Source of the DNA: Syngnathus acus
Lineage: Eukaryota > Chordata > Actinopteri > Syngnathiformes > Syngnathidae
Assembly: GCF_901709675.1 (NCBI RefSeq)
Contig: NC_051088.1
Coordinates: forward strand, 17,206,193 to 17,270,192
Direction: 5' to 3'
DNA length: 64,000 nt
Below, in pieces: positions 34,561 to 47,859 of the stretch (the first letter of the stretch is position 1; every line of letters starts with the position of its first letter). The notes below the pieces were generated by a model. That model had not been told where the DNA came from and made no database searches. It saw only the letters and a list, made by a program, of their open reading frames with translations. Position numbers and translations under genes: made by a program.

Positions 34561-35057
34561 TTCACTTTCTTTTGTTGTTGTCCTGGGCTTTCTTTTGTAT
34601 TTAGCCTTTTTTTTTTTTATGACAGTGGTAGTAACATGACAAGAATTCCGGCAAAATGCTGAGTTCGGTTGGAATGATCATTTCAACCTTTGGACCAAAA
34701 ATGTTCTCTTCAGGTCACATTAATGTTCATTAATCACAAGTGAAGGCGAAATAGAAAGAAAACGGTCTCAATTATGTCATAATTCAAACATGCTCTACTC
34801 AGCAGAAGTGCAATCCCTGTTGTGTAAATTTTTGGAGCATTGAATCATCCCTTCATTCAACCACATGATTCACGCACACCCTCTAACAACACTTCCCTCT
34901 AAATACGGCTGATGTAACTCTTGAAAATACCTCAGAGGAATTATTTTTCAGGGTTTTTGTTCTAACACGTTTTACTTGTCTAGCTCGTCCATATGAGATC
35001 AGGTGACACGTCAGCGGGCTTGTTAGGGCGGCAGAGCAGAGACGCCACTATTCCCGA

Positions 35058-38000
35058 ATGGCAGACAAACACATGTCAGGAAATGGTGGGAACGATTTTG
35101 CCTCTTCTCTCTTGGATCGTAATGACTGCGCTGGCAACAAGGCCTCGGACAAGCCGCACGATAAAAATCTGTGGACCAGGTGAGATGCGCTGTTCAATTG
35201 AATCTCTTCTGCATTTGTGAGCAGTGTTGTGACAGTTACCATGAAAAAAAACATTCATTTCCAGATTGCTTCTTTTTAAAAGTACTTTAGTTACTCAACT
35301 CATCACTAAGAAACTGAAAGCCATTGATGTGAGGTTCATGAACGGCACTCCTCCCTCTAAAAATATAAACCCCAAATAGATTGTCAATTTTGATCTTCAT
35401 TGAAATATGTTTTAAATCAGGGCCAAATTGAATTTTGGGATATTTCTCTTCAAAGCTTTTATCTTTCAAATAATTCCAATGTTTTAATTTGGAATTGTTA
35501 TATTGTAAACTTTTTTTTTTTTTTTTAAAGACTGCTTGTGATGTTTGAAATAAACTTCAACTTTACACACCACTCAACAATGTGACAAGAACATCAAATG
35601 AATATTTAAAAGGGAAGTAATTAAAACTGCTTTGAATTCGAAAATCATTCTTTTTATGGAAAAGATTCAAGTGTATTGACTTGATAAGAATTGGGTCATT
35701 CCACCACTTTAAAATATATTGAAATGCATATCGAATCGTCTTATTGGAGAACTAAAGCTTTGTCAGTGGGTGCAGTATATGTGTAATAAAATACATTTCT
35801 TATTTTTTGTTTTGCCACTTAATTGGAGGTGCATTTTACAGTGACATCTAAGAAGAAACGTTGTTTTTATTCATTATGGTCTGTAGTATAGTCTAACTAC
35901 TTGAATGTAAAAGAACGGCGTTAGATTAGTCATGGAACGTGCACATTTTGGAGTGAAGCGTTCGCGTCATCACTGATGGTGAGATTTGCTGAAACTCCAA
36001 AAATGTGGTTGTTTGCCAACAACAGAGCAGAGGCCCACCAATGGATGCCAGTGTTGTTTGCGGGGACTTGCCTGGTCTACTGTGCCCGGATGACCATGCC
36101 TGTGTGTGCAGTGGCGATGGCAGCCACGTTCGGCTGGAACAAGATCGACACTGGCCTGGCCCTGGGTGGATTCTTCTGGGGCTACTCGTGCACGCAGATC
36201 CTGGGAGGTCATGCCAGTGACAAGCAAGTTTTTCTATTTGGCACACTTTGCAGGGTTCACACACTTTTGGGGTCCCCTCATAATTTAATAACTAGTTTGG
36301 CAAGGTAACCCTGCCTCACCTGTAAAGCGTGGCCCTCGTTTCCCGATGGTGGAGTTTATATTCCATCGAGATCCATTTGCAAATTATGTCAGCATCATGT
36401 GGGAACGCTCCTCAAAGGTTAAGGAAACATTTGTTAAGGAAAACGCCTTGCTTTGAAAGTGAGCAAAATATAGTGAACATTTCTTGTAGAATTAGGCTTG
36501 AAGCTGTGTAAATTTAATCTAAAAACTAAACATCAAATAAAGAGACTTACACAATGTGTATTTAAAACAAACACATGGCTTAGGCTTTTGTCAGATAGCT
36601 TAAAGCTAATACTAGCACGTGATTGGAAATGTATATTACCCATGAAATACGTACAGCGGCTGATATTTGAGCACTAACAGTGCAGCGACAAATTTAGAAA
36701 TTCAAAACTCAGCCATATATTCTTTCTACTCGCCAATGAGCTTTTCACCCTTGAAAAAGAGACATTGATCTCGAGGTTTTTATTCTGGCTAATTTGAGGT
36801 TTTGATATATTTTGACGCTTGATATCCCATTTTGTAGAATCGGAGGAGAGCGAGTCCTGTTCTTCTCAGCCATTTCATGGTCAGTGGTCACAGCCGCCAC
36901 GCCCGCTTTACAGCACCTTGGCTCTTACACCCTGGCTCTCATGACCATGGCCAGAGTCCTGATGGGAATATTACAAGGTAACCTGTTTGGGTTGAAATGG
37001 AATGAGGGCCTGGAATTTGATAAAGTTCGGTATATTTTTTTCTAAACTAAATCTAGGAGTGATTAGGTCATATTTCATAAGTATTTTAATGCATCTGAGA
37101 ATAATTAGTATCATAAGCAATAATTATTTATTGTGTATACCAGGAGATTTGGAAATAGATATTATAAATAACTTTTGGGAGCATTTCATAAAATAACAGA
37201 ATGTTTCAATAACTATTTCAGTCGATGGTAGTAAATAGCGATGTTTGATACCACGTTGTCTCAAACTGTGTATGAACAAATACAAATACCAAGTAATAAG
37301 ACCAATAGAATTTGACAGATAATTCTGAACAAAGACCTTTTTGTGTTTTGACACGCAGACATGTAATCCAGTTACAGTGCAGTACTTACTACTGACAAGG
37401 AAAATGTAATAATGTGTCTTAATATGTTTTTGTTAAGTATCGGTGGCTGGGATCAGTATCCTTCAGAAGTACTCGATACCTTGAAATAAGGCTGATACCA
37501 AGCCAATCGCAATATCTAGCATACTCACTCATAGATATGGAATGTTGCTAAGGCTTAATTCTGTGCTACACCTCTGCATGTGATCTAAATGTCCTTGGAA
37601 TGTCCATTGCTGTTTTCTAGGTGTATTCTTCCCATCTTTGACCAGTCTCATCGCACAGCGTGCACCGGAAGGGGAGAAAAACTTCTTATACAGCATCAAT
37701 CAAAGCGGTAGCTCTCTTGGGTAGGCAGCACATGTGCAAACATGCAACATGCACATGTGTCAAGGCGTAAAATGTGTTCTTTGTGTAATGTTTTTGGATT
37801 GTGCTTTCAGAATACTGTTGGCAGGCTTGTTGGGCTCCATAATGCTGGACTGGTACGGTTGGGAAAGTGTATTCTATGCCACTGGTTTTCTATCTGGATT
37901 CTGGGTGCTCCTAGTGTGGCATTGTTTTCTGAAAGGTGCCGTATTTATTACAGCGTCTATGATGATCAGTTGTACTATTGTTTTTTTTCTTGAAATTGTA

Positions 38001-41000
38001 GCTGTGATTCCAAAATGATTCATGCCATATTTTTGTGAAAGTGTTTAATGAGTTTGTAATTTTTGGACACACTGGTTTGTTTTTCTTTACGCAGACATAC
38101 AGTCAGCCCCCTCCAAACATATTGCAACGGCTTTGTTTTTGTTGTATGCTGAAGACATTTGGGTTTGGATGAAGAGATGAATATGAAACAAACATTCATA
38201 AGTCCATCTTTTATTTCATGCCATTTACATTTATACATGTTAAATAACTCGGGACAGAGCACCTTTTGTTTGAAGCCGCCTGCTTTTCAAGAGAGCAGAA
38301 GTATTTGGACATGTTTGAAGATTAGATGGTGTTTGTTTTTGGCTTTGGGTTTCACCTGCTGTTAAGCAAACATGAAGCCCAGAGAGCTGTCTATAGAGAA
38401 GATGGAAACTCAATTTGAGCTATTACACCAACACTGCATGGGCAGAGGAGCCAATACAACAATTTGAAATGCCCTGAAAAAAACAGAAAGCGCTGATGTA
38501 CTGAGCAACACACATGACGGAAACATTGTGAAAAGTGTCAAGAATCCAAAGAAGGCCTGAAACAAAAAAATGCAACCAGCAACATGTGACACCCGCCAAA
38601 ATAAAATGAAGTCACCCAAACACCGCACTCTGTCCTGAGTTGTTCTAAATGTACAAATCATGATATGAAAGTTTGACTTCTGAACTTTTGTCTCCTATTC
38701 ATCGTTTGATATGCAACCCAAATGTCTCCATGATACAACAAAAAGAAAGGAACTGACCTTTTGGAGGGGGCCGTTCTTAGATGCCAACACAAATTTGAAC
38801 GACACCATTGACGTGATCTTTTCAGGCAAAGTTTATCCAAAGCAGAAAGAAAGAAGCAAAGAGTCCCAATCAAAGAATTTTTCCTGTTCGCATCTGCTGA
38901 GCCTCTTGAGAAAGCCATGCGTCCGGTACGAAGGTCTGCTCTTTCGCCACATATCAAAAACTCAATCTTTTTTTACAGTCTCTTGTTGCTCTCTCACAGG
39001 GCCATGGTCTTTGCTCACCTATGCACATGCGGCACTTCCTACACGTTACTCTCGTGGATGCCGACATACTTCAGCGATGAATATCCACACGCCACGGTAC
39101 TTGTTGTCTCCTGGTGGGTCAGAAGGCGTCGACTCCGTTTGCGTCTGTGATCCTGATGGCGCGTCGCCCCACTGTCCTTACAGACGTGGGTATACAATGT
39201 GTTCCCTTGGGCAGCTGTCATTCCAGTAGCTCTTTGCGGCGGATATCTCTCTGATTCGCTCATCAGCCAAGGATACAGTGTGGTGTTTGTGAGAAAGTCT
39301 ATGCAGGTAAGCCTCCTCCATTTATGTTTCTCAAATGAGCTGCTTTCGATTATAGCCCGAACGTCGACATATTTGCATGCCTTTCAGTTCATCGCCATGG
39401 GTGTGTCCAGCGCTTTTGTCCTGCCACTGTCTTTCAAGTTGCCTTTTCCAATCGCCGTCATCTGCATTTCTGCTGCGATGGTTGCACTCTCCTTCACCAG
39501 CTGGTATGTGCCAATTAGCCAAATTTTGAATATTGTGAGGGAAAGTTGTTTGTGGTCTCATGTGCAAACATGTTTGTAGCCTTCAAATGGAGTCACGTTA
39601 TTCACTCATTCCCTATTCAATGGGGATTTTTGGATAGTGAACCGTGATAGTTCCATAAAAATCCCCATGTAGTTATTAGGGAGGAGTGAATGAGTTAATA
39701 ATTTAGAACACAGCGACTGTGTTCGGAATCATTTCAACAGGGGCGTGTAGACTTAATTGATGTATAATTTTCCTGCGTGCTGAACCACGTTGTGTTCCAC
39801 TAATGACATCTCATGCATTGCAGTGGTTCTTCGGTGAATGTGCAGGATCTAACCCCTTCACGGGCTGGAACCCTCTATGGTGAGGTCATTCTTACAACAT
39901 CTTGATAGATGAATGTGTCATGTGCTGGCTCAGTAAACAGAATTATTTTGCAATATCTCTCAAACGCTGTGGGCGTGTCAGATGACAGCACCTAAGTTGT
40001 GCCGCACTCAACTGTCATTCAAATAACACTGCCATGAGCTGGAAAAATGGTTGTGACTTATCAAGCATCTTTCTTATCTTAATTTTTATAGGTCAAACTT
40101 AATAACAAAAATATCTCCGAAACCTGATGTGCTGCAAAAAACTCAAGAAAGTTTTTTAAATCAGCATCAAAATATATATTTTTTCTCAAATGCTATTCAC
40201 CCATTAAACTAATAAAAAAATAACTGCTATGAAAACTAATTAAAACTACCTAAATTTAAAAAATGTCAAAACAAAATGATAACATTCTGTGTAGTAAAGC
40301 AAATCATGAACTATTAAAACCCTGCTTTAAAGGCCAAACTAAATTTTGGGGTGTAGGCATTGCTAACTTAACTAAAGAACAATGTAAACACTGTTAAGCG
40401 GCTGAAGAAGTTATTTGAATTATTTATTTGTTTTATTTTATGCTTTAGGTTTCATGAATATGCTCGGCGCTTTCACGGGTATGTATTCTCAACATGTTTA
40501 TTTTCATTTTGTTCATTTTGTTTTGTATGATAAATCTTTTTAATCAGATTAATAAATGAATCAGAATGAGTGATTGACAAATCAATTGGATTTTAAAATC
40601 ATCAATAGTGAGCATCTCAAAAATTTTAATTTGTCCAGCTAATTCATCTGATCAATGTTAGAATTGGTGTCAAACGATCTCACTTTTGGATTGGCATCAA
40701 AATTTGGGGACCCTGAACAAAACCCCCGAATAAAATGTTTCCTTTTTTTATTCTGCCTCCTGGGGGCCAAAGTGGGGACACCAGAAGGAGCAGCACGAGG
40801 AATAAAATGTCATTAAATCATGATGCACAAATTGTTTAATTCTGGACATTCTATGTAATTGTTATTCCTCTGTCTTTTAAGTACAACTTTATTCAGTGGT
40901 ATTTTTTTTTCTTTTTGAAACTCGTATCTCTGTAAAATTGTGCTCATGTGATTTGAAGTACTCAAGTGCATCATATGTGCTGCCCAGGTGTGCTGATGGT

Positions 41001-41157
41001 GTCACTGTCTGGCTACATGATCGAAGTGACCCGGTCGTGGGCATCGGTGTTCACGCTCATCTCCTTTGTCCACTGCGTCGGCCTTGCTGTCTTTCTCTAC
41101 TTTGGAGATGCCCAACGCGTTGACCTTAAAGAGTCACACTCCTTTGCTCCCATTTGA
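35058..41157 (+). CDS. slc17a9: Vesicular nucleotide transporter (solute carrier 17 A9)
   Basis: Twelve coding exons: 35058-35179, 36026-36223, 36838-36977, 37621-37720, 37811-37935, 38826-38925, 39000-39096, 39184-39306, 39388-39503, 39824-39879, 40449-40478 and 40988-41157. They join in phase to 458 residues (human 436). Family matches include VYCARMTMPVCAVAM, FGWNKIDTGLALGGFFWGYS, GHASDKIGGERV, VLMGILQGVFFPSLTSLIAQ, WYGWESVFYATG, SWMPTYFSDEYPHAT, NVQDLTPSRAGTLYGF and GDAQRVDL near the end. SLC17A9 is a 12-helix major-facilitator protein that loads ATP into secretory vesicles. I chose the ATG at 35058 because that exon splices in phase; an in-frame ATG just upstream of exon 2 is intronic. 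Intron 2 uses a GC donor. A Tc1 relic lies in intron 5. Confidence 0.93.
38095..38640 (+). mobile_element. Decayed Tc1/mariner transposon with transposase N-terminal relic
   Basis: The stretch starts ACATACAGTCAGCCCCCTCC, a typical end of a teleost Tc1-like element. Further in, GAAGCCCAGAGAGCTGTCTA, AATACAACAATTTGAAATGC and TACTGAGCAACA correspond to the helix-turn-helix DNA-binding part of Tc1-like transposases. Frameshifts and stops prevent translation, and the catalytic DDE part is missing. It sits between slc17a9 exons 5 and 6. Confidence 0.8.
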
Positions 41158-41244
41158 AATGTTGCCCATATGGTTATAAAACCTTCCTTTTTACATTTTA
41201 CTCATTCAGTTGTGGTCTACATAAAGCGTGTGTGTGTGTGTGAC

Positions 41245-41250
41245 AATAAA
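41245..41250 (+). terminator. slc17a9: slc17a9 poly(A) signal
   Basis: AATAAA 88 bases after the slc17a9 stop codon, preceded by a short (GT)n run. A natural end for this transcript. Confidence 0.75.
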
Positions 41251-41259
41251 ACATCTTGG

Positions 41260-42560
41260 ATGAATGAAAATCAAGTTAAAAAAAATATGTTATTGTTTTG
41301 TTTGCCATTGTGTAATGTGGTACGAAATGTCTAAAATATGTACATATTTGTAAATAACCAGAGCCGTAGTCACTGCAGTAGCCTGATGCATGGGACAGTC
41401 ATGCAACAAAAAAATGCATGTAATGTAATAAAATAAAATAAATAAAAATATCGTATGGGACTGTCGCAATAGTCATAAAATCAGCAAATAAAATTTGTGA
41501 AATTGATTTAGAATGACATAATACAATGGTTTCACACTAATGTATTGTGGGGTGGGCAGAAAATGAGCAAGCGTATGAGCAAAAAAAATGAAACTGAGCC
41601 ACATTGACACATCCAAAATGGCGGCGAGGTTGTCGTACACTTCTGCGCTTCAAGTTAAATCTATTTAATCCTCCCTCTATCCTTTCCGCCACAGCTTTCC
41701 CACAGCAAATCCACTTTTTCAGCACCACGGTCAGCGCACCACGGAGCCGCAGGACGAGCTGGGACGCCCGGGTCAGCGCACGTCCCAGCCCGGCGGCTGA
41801 CCACCGAATTCCACCCGTAGTGCGCGTCATGCAGTCAGGGGAGAAGAGAGGTATTTCATGAGCTGCATTCCAGACAATGGAGTCCCAATATGTCAGGAGG
41901 CCAACGGAATCGTCCGCGGCAACCTGGGCCTTCCAACCAGCCAGCCAGCCAGCTTGCGGCTTTGTGCAATTTCAACGCAGAACTGCAGACGACATGGGCA
42001 ATTCGGGCCTGAAAACCTTCCTCGTTTGTTCCGGTGTGTTTGTGCAAATAGATGCCTCTCCTTGTGTTCACGGTGGACCTTGATTGCACACGAGAACGAT
42101 TAAGGCACGCGGTGAATGCCAAGAGAGGAATCAGTGGGCAACCCTGCATGCGGAAGGATGGACCAACAAATTCAGCACATTCAGATACATATGGCGTCCT
42201 CCATAAATGGAGGACATTTTCTAGGAGCGTGCTCAAAAGCTGTTTGGGATTTGAATAGAAATCGCGTTTACAGTTGTAAATTTGAGGGTTGCATTGCCTT
42301 TTATTAAATCATTATAATTTTTTTTTAAATTGACTGCCTCCCTCACAATGATTAGTGTATTTGCATTATTAAATATCTTTTATTTAAATGTGGTGCAATT
42401 TTCTGTCATGTTTGTCCCTGTTACGGTAATGAATACTGAAAATGAATCATTGAATCAAAATTACATTATCTGCCAGAATAATCTCAATTCTGCTTTTTCT
42501 TGACTACGTTCAGCCCTAACTGCAGTTGCTCTACAAATAAAAACAAGGCACGCCAGATAA
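41260..42560. other. Intergenic between convergent slc17a9 and ythdf1
   Basis: A GC-richer stretch at 41590-42250 has several overlapping open frames on both strands, with no conserved motif, no splice structure and no start context. Nothing recognisable. The rest is AT-rich. Confidence 0.45.
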
Positions 42561-42567
42561 GTATATC

Positions 42568-42573
42568 TTTAAT
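42568..42573 (-). terminator. ythdf1: Candidate ythdf1 poly(A) signal (ATTAAA)
   Basis: ATTAAA on the minus strand, about 1.3 kb past the ythdf1 stop codon. A plausible end of its long 3' UTR. Confidence 0.35.
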
Positions 42574-42760
42574 AATGAATATGATCAAATATAAGAATGT
42601 GATAGTGACCTCTGATAATGACATTTAATTCAGGGGTGACATTAAACTTTTTTTGCATACTTTTTCAATAATCCAATACTGTTATATAGCTCTGGTCGCA
42701 CCACAGTCATTCTCCCTCTCTTTACTTCCACACTCATGCGCACACACACAGACAACACTG

Positions 42761-42792
<32 letters not shown>

Positions 42793-43837
42793 GACAAAGA
42801 AAGAAACATATCACAATAAACATATAGCATATAAGCTAGCCTCTGGTTTTCCATACACGTACGATAAATCAGTTAAGTATAATGCTACAGTTAAACATTT
42901 GAGGCGTTTGCAGTTAGAAATGCCAGTACATTAAAGCTTATATTATCTGATGGCGGGGGGGTGAGGGGAAAGGTCACAGCAATGGAACTGATGTAAGTAT
43001 TAATAACTAGTAAGTCGATAAAGAACGAGAAACAAAACCAAGTGACAGTTTTAAAAGCATTACATGCTACATCTCCAGATTTTGACGAGACGCAAAAAGA
43101 AAACTACCAAAACGGGACATCGATCCATCGGTTATGTTCACCTTTGAATAAGAAAGAGAGGGACCACCTTGAGATGCACACATTCCCTGAATCGCCATGA
43201 CAAATCAAATCACCCCCAATCTGTTCGGTTGTGCTGAAAAGAAGCGTTTTAAGGCTCTGCGCTGGAGATTTACATGCGTTCTCAATGCTCCATTTCATAT
43301 TAGCCGCCGCATCCTTCCAGACAATATCTTTAACTTTGTAGATTTGCGTTGCGCACGTTCCTAAAGCAAAGGTGAGAAAAATGTTTTGTCATAATACTAA
43401 ACACAAGTGACCATACGCGCACACAGAGCAGACTTTAGTGTTGTTCACTCGCGAGATTCACCAACACAAGCACTTCACATTTGTCCAAACTCACAAACCA
43501 CAAAGTGAACAGTCACTGAATATCAGCAGCGTGTTGTCATGAGATTTTAGAAACCAGACGTGCACGTGTTACTTATTCCATAAATGATGCAAGTTCTGGC
43601 AGCAAAAAGAACCCCCCATCCCCTCCCCCCCAAAAAACATAGAAAGTATGTAACACTGAAGAAACTTCAAGCCTCACACTTCCTAAAAATGATACTCAGG
43701 GTTTAGGACACGGGGGCAGGGCGGCCAAAGTGGGCCGAAATTAAATAGAAAATATATCACGTGTCTCCTTGTTTGTTTTCTGTTAAATTGGAATTTCATT
43801 TGAGTGTCCATCCCAGCAGGACTTGCCATGGAGCGTT

Positions 43838-43851
43838 CCATTAGGGGGCGC
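43838..43851 (+). promoter_or_regulatory. CTCF-like motif beside the ythdf1 stop codon
   Basis: CCATTAGGGGGCGC matches the CTCF core at 13 of 14 positions. It begins 4 bases beyond the ythdf1 stop codon (43855-43857) in the 3' UTR. Binding is inferred from the motif only. Confidence 0.4.
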
Positions 43852-43854
43852 TGT

Positions 43855-46800
43855 TTACTTCTGACGATCCTGCAAGGAGAGCAAAAGGCGGCTTTGTCGC
43901 TATTACACAGTGGCATGACACACCAAATATTGCTTGCAACTTACAAGTACAACAGTTACTTGGGAAATTGAAAGTTTCGAATACTTTTTTGATTTCAAAC
44001 ACATTTTCAGCCTTACAACACAAACTGTTCTGATTCTGTAGTCCTCCATGAAAGCAGATCAACAATGTTGAATCAAAGCAAAATATTTGCCATCATCTGG
44101 TTTTACTTTGGGTGACGACATCAAAAAATAATTGGCATCTTAATCAAGTCAAATAATCATGTATTGCAGGAATTGACTTGATTTTTGTTCCCATTTTTCA
44201 TGACATGAACTGACTTTGTGCATGCAGAGGCCTGAAATATTTTTTTCAAATCTGTCCAAATGTGTCTCAGTGAGCATTTCTTGCATTGACTTAAGAACTA
44301 ATTCACTTAATATCTTAAAGTAAAATATAAAATATTTTCAAAATAATAGCCAATGTGATTTTATGGTTTACTTAGAGTTGCTGATCTAAATCTTGGCGTC
44401 ATGTCTTGCACATGGGCGCTTGTGACAAATATTTTTGGGTGACAAAAAAGAAATGATCTACAAATGTTTCTTTGTAGTTACAAATGCATTTGGAAAACTA
44501 AAAACATATCGTGATTGAACTTGAAACAAAGTAGTCCTTATTTGCCAAAGTCACAGAGAGCCACACAAGAAGGATGAAAGAACAAAATGAAGCCCTGGAG
44601 CTAGTTGTTTATCAACAAAGGCATTTGGATTGGAAACATTTGTCTCTCCTGAAAAGAAAATTCCAGATTTTTATGCCAAGATGACTATTTTGCACCTACT
44701 ATGAATACGTATATGTGAGTAGTAGACATAGCTATTATAGTTTGGTTGTTGGTTGTCAAGACTTCCAAATGGATATGGAAATGTCAAACTATCGGTCATT
44801 CGCAAGTGTAAATGACATGGATTCATGTCAACATGCATTCAGATTATGATTTGCAACAGTAGTCAATAAATGTCAATATTATCCAAATGTATACAAAAAA
44901 AAGAGAAAAATGTAGAATTATTATTATCTTAATTAGGCCCAGGCTACATAAACATTGACAAAAAAATATTTTAAAAAAGTGGTTAATTTGACAAATATTT
45001 TTTTTCTTCAGCAGGTTACAAAGACTTTTGCTGACGTTTTACGGGGAACTGAAATGGATGAATTGGAATGCAGCGGACGCAACACTGACCTTTTTCACCA
45101 CTTCCTCCTCCTCCTGCTTCCTCTCATAGTGGGAAAAGTCATCAAAGATGGAGGTGGTGTGTTTGTAGGTGGCAATGATCTTGAGCACCTGCTTGGCCTT
45201 CTCCAGAGGAACCTCTTGAGTGTCGCGAGAGTTGGTGACCGGCTTGTTGTCGTTGTTCTCCAGGCGGATGTGGCGCAACTGGCTATTGGGCACGTCTTTA
45301 ACAAACAACCAGTTCACGTCAAACTTGCCCTTCCACTTGTCCTGCGCCCAAACGCCGGCGCTGGTGCCGTAGTCCACGGGCGAGCGCATTTCCGCCACGC
45401 CGCAGAAATGGCCACTGCCGTTGACGCTGAACAACAAATACACAGGACCTTTAGAGTTCATGGTCCTGAAGGCCAAGTCCAAGCGTTTGTTGCCGTGCTC
45501 CGTGCTGCACCAGATGGAGTACTTGATAGAGCGATGGATGTCGTCTTCCGAGTAGCTCTTGATGATGAACACGCGGCCATTTTTCAGGTTCCACTCAAAA
45601 TCCTTCGGGTTGTAACTGTGGGCTGCGCGCAGCTTCTCCAGCACCGGGTGTGATTCGGAGCCCGGTTCGGGTCCCCCGCAGCCGCCGCCGCAGCCATTAC
45701 CGACCCCGCCGCTGGACGAACCGCTGCTGTCCAAGCTCCCGCCGCCATAGCATAAGTTGCGATTGCGAGGGGCCACCCAGCGGGTCTGTGGCGCCGGAGC
45801 CGAGTTGTGGTTCTGGTAGGACTGCATCGGGGGAGGCGGGGGACCCGGCATGGTCATCTGCTGGACCAGAGACTGGGCCGACTGGAGCGACTGCTGCAGG
45901 GGGGGTAGGAGGCTGCCGGGGTGAGAATGAAGCGGCTGCGGCTGGTGCTGCTGTTGGTGGTGGTGGTGGTGGTGGTGATGGTGCTGCAAAGGAGCAGCCA
46001 TCTTTGTGACGGAAACTTTATTATCCCACGTGTCAATGTCCACCATGTTGTGTTTGACCGGCGCCGGGGGGAGCGGGCCACCACCGATGGGCGCGCCGAG
46101 TTTGTTTTTGGTCTTTTGTTGCTGCAATTTGGCGGGTTTACTCGCAATGGCGGCCCACGACGTGGGTTTTGGGGGCGGCATGCCCACCGTGCCCCCGTTG
46201 CCCGCGGCGACGGCAACACCGCCGCCGCCAATCACCGAGCCGGCCGTCTTCACGCCCGAGCCCCCGGCCGTCACATCCCCGCCGATTTTAAGGCTCAGCA
46301 TACCCTGCTCCAGGTTGTTCATACCCGGGGCCTTACTGAGGGTGTCACTATGGAACCCTGTCTGGCCATCTGGGACTAAAGTGCCTCCCAAGGAGCTGGG
46401 CGGGTAGCTGTAACTTCCCCCGTAGGCTGAGCTCTGGGTCTGCTGGCCCTGAGAACCGCTGGTGCCCCAGGCGGAGAAGGCCGGGTTCTCTGGGAAAAAG
46501 TTAAACCTGTGCGGATAAATGCTGCTGCTGAGTCCCCCTGGCTGGCCAAACACCGTGTCGTGCATGAAGTGGTGGTCCCCGTTGCTGAGGGGCGCATAAG
46601 GCGTCAGGTAGGGGATAGGTGGGTCACCACCTGTGGACCACGGAGCCTCACTGAGGGGGTAGGGGAACCCGATGGAGGGGGCGTAGTAGCTGGACAGGTA
46701 AGGGTCAGTCATGGACTGATAGCTGTTATTCTGCAAACAGTAACAAAATTACAAGTCATAAACAACAAGATGGAGGAAACTTGGCTCGGTTCAGCAGTTT

Positions 46801-47736
46801 GGAGTGAAGTTTGTGTACACCATCTAAAATAAATATCAGTGGTCTCACAAAGCAATCGACCCACCTGGTTGGACTGGCCAGTGAGATAGGGCTCAAAGTC
46901 ATTATCGTGGACCGTGTCCTTCTGGTGCAGAGAGCCGTTCTGCACTGACACTGGAAAGCCTGCAATAAGATACAAATTCTGTCAAAAACATGCACGGCAA
47001 AGTACAGTGGATATTACTGCTCACAGAGGACAACAAATTGAATACCGAGGGAATTTCTTTCCCATTTTATGTACTTGAAGCACCACGCACTGCTTGGCAA
47101 CCTAGTCAACTCTCAATTTACAGCGTCTCCTAAACGTTCTTCTAAATAGCTTTTGTTGGATTTGTTAAAAAGTACATGCAAAAACACAAGCGATGCCACG
47201 CTTTGGTTCTACTTGCAAGCACTTGTTGGTTATGCGGGTTCTTCTTCAGGTAGGCACTGGGGAGTCAAGCACTTGATGACTCGAGTTTGCTCAATTGTGA
47301 TGTGTTTCGTGATTCGTGATGTGATTTGAAGTAACCGTGGCATTTACAGCTTGAGTATAGCATCATTATCCAGGGGCGAGGCTCATTCATTTCTTACCTT
47401 TACTGGCATCTTGTCCTTTCGAGATCTTAGTAGAATGGATGCATGTGAGGGAGGAAGAGAAGAGGGTGAATAAAGCATCACGTGATCGTGCAAATCTGAC
47501 AGTATCGTACCTGGGCTTCTGAAACAATAATAATAATAATAATAACAACAACCATCCATGATTCTAACATGATCAGAAAGCTACTGGGAACTGTTGTCCA
47601 GGCAAGCCTTGATTACAAGCAGTTATCTAGCCTTAGTTAACTGTTAACTCAGTCGGAGTTGTGTACATCTGCCACATGCATGCTTGAACATATTCTTGCT
47701 GCTAACCTGCGGGTCAATGCTGGCGGCGGACATCAT
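43855..47736 (-). CDS. ythdf1: YTH domain-containing m6A reader YTHDF1
   Basis: Five coding exons: 47707-47736, 47398-47425, 46865-46959, 45090-46730 and a tiny last exon 43855-43869 (D-R-Q-K-stop). They join in phase to 602 residues. The N-terminal half is low complexity, with [35 protein letters not shown] and [17 protein letters not shown] as in YTHDF1. It also has a run of nine His followed by Gln. The YTH domain spans about 425-585. Its aromatic cage tryptophans are predicted at W458 (SIWCST), W512 and W517 ([10 protein letters not shown]), which hold N6-methyladenosine. YTHDF1 is cytoplasmic and affects translation and decay of m6A mRNA. Two adjacent ATGs open the frame (47736, 47733). 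Synteny with gid8 and slc17a9 supports the choice of paralogue. Confidence 0.96.
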
Positions 47737-47859
47737 GGATCGTCCAGCTGTTGTTGTGTTTGGAACCCCCCCTCCCCGGACAATTCGTGCAGTGAGAGAG
47801 TAGCCTTTTTGGTGGTGATGCTCGGATGTCAATTTGCTACAGTAGTAGTTAGCCGGCGT

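Noticed and set aside
35976-36025. ATG at 35976 as the start of slc17a9
   Set aside because: It lies in the intron; the exon at 35058-35179 splices in phase to 36026 and supplies the N-terminus.
41537-42307. Several open frames of 60-126 residues in a GC-richer patch
   Set aside because: Open on both strands, no conserved motif and no splice structure; composition alone explains them.
45650-46407. Plus-strand open frames opposite ythdf1
   Set aside because: Antisense shadows of the GC-rich ythdf1 main exon.
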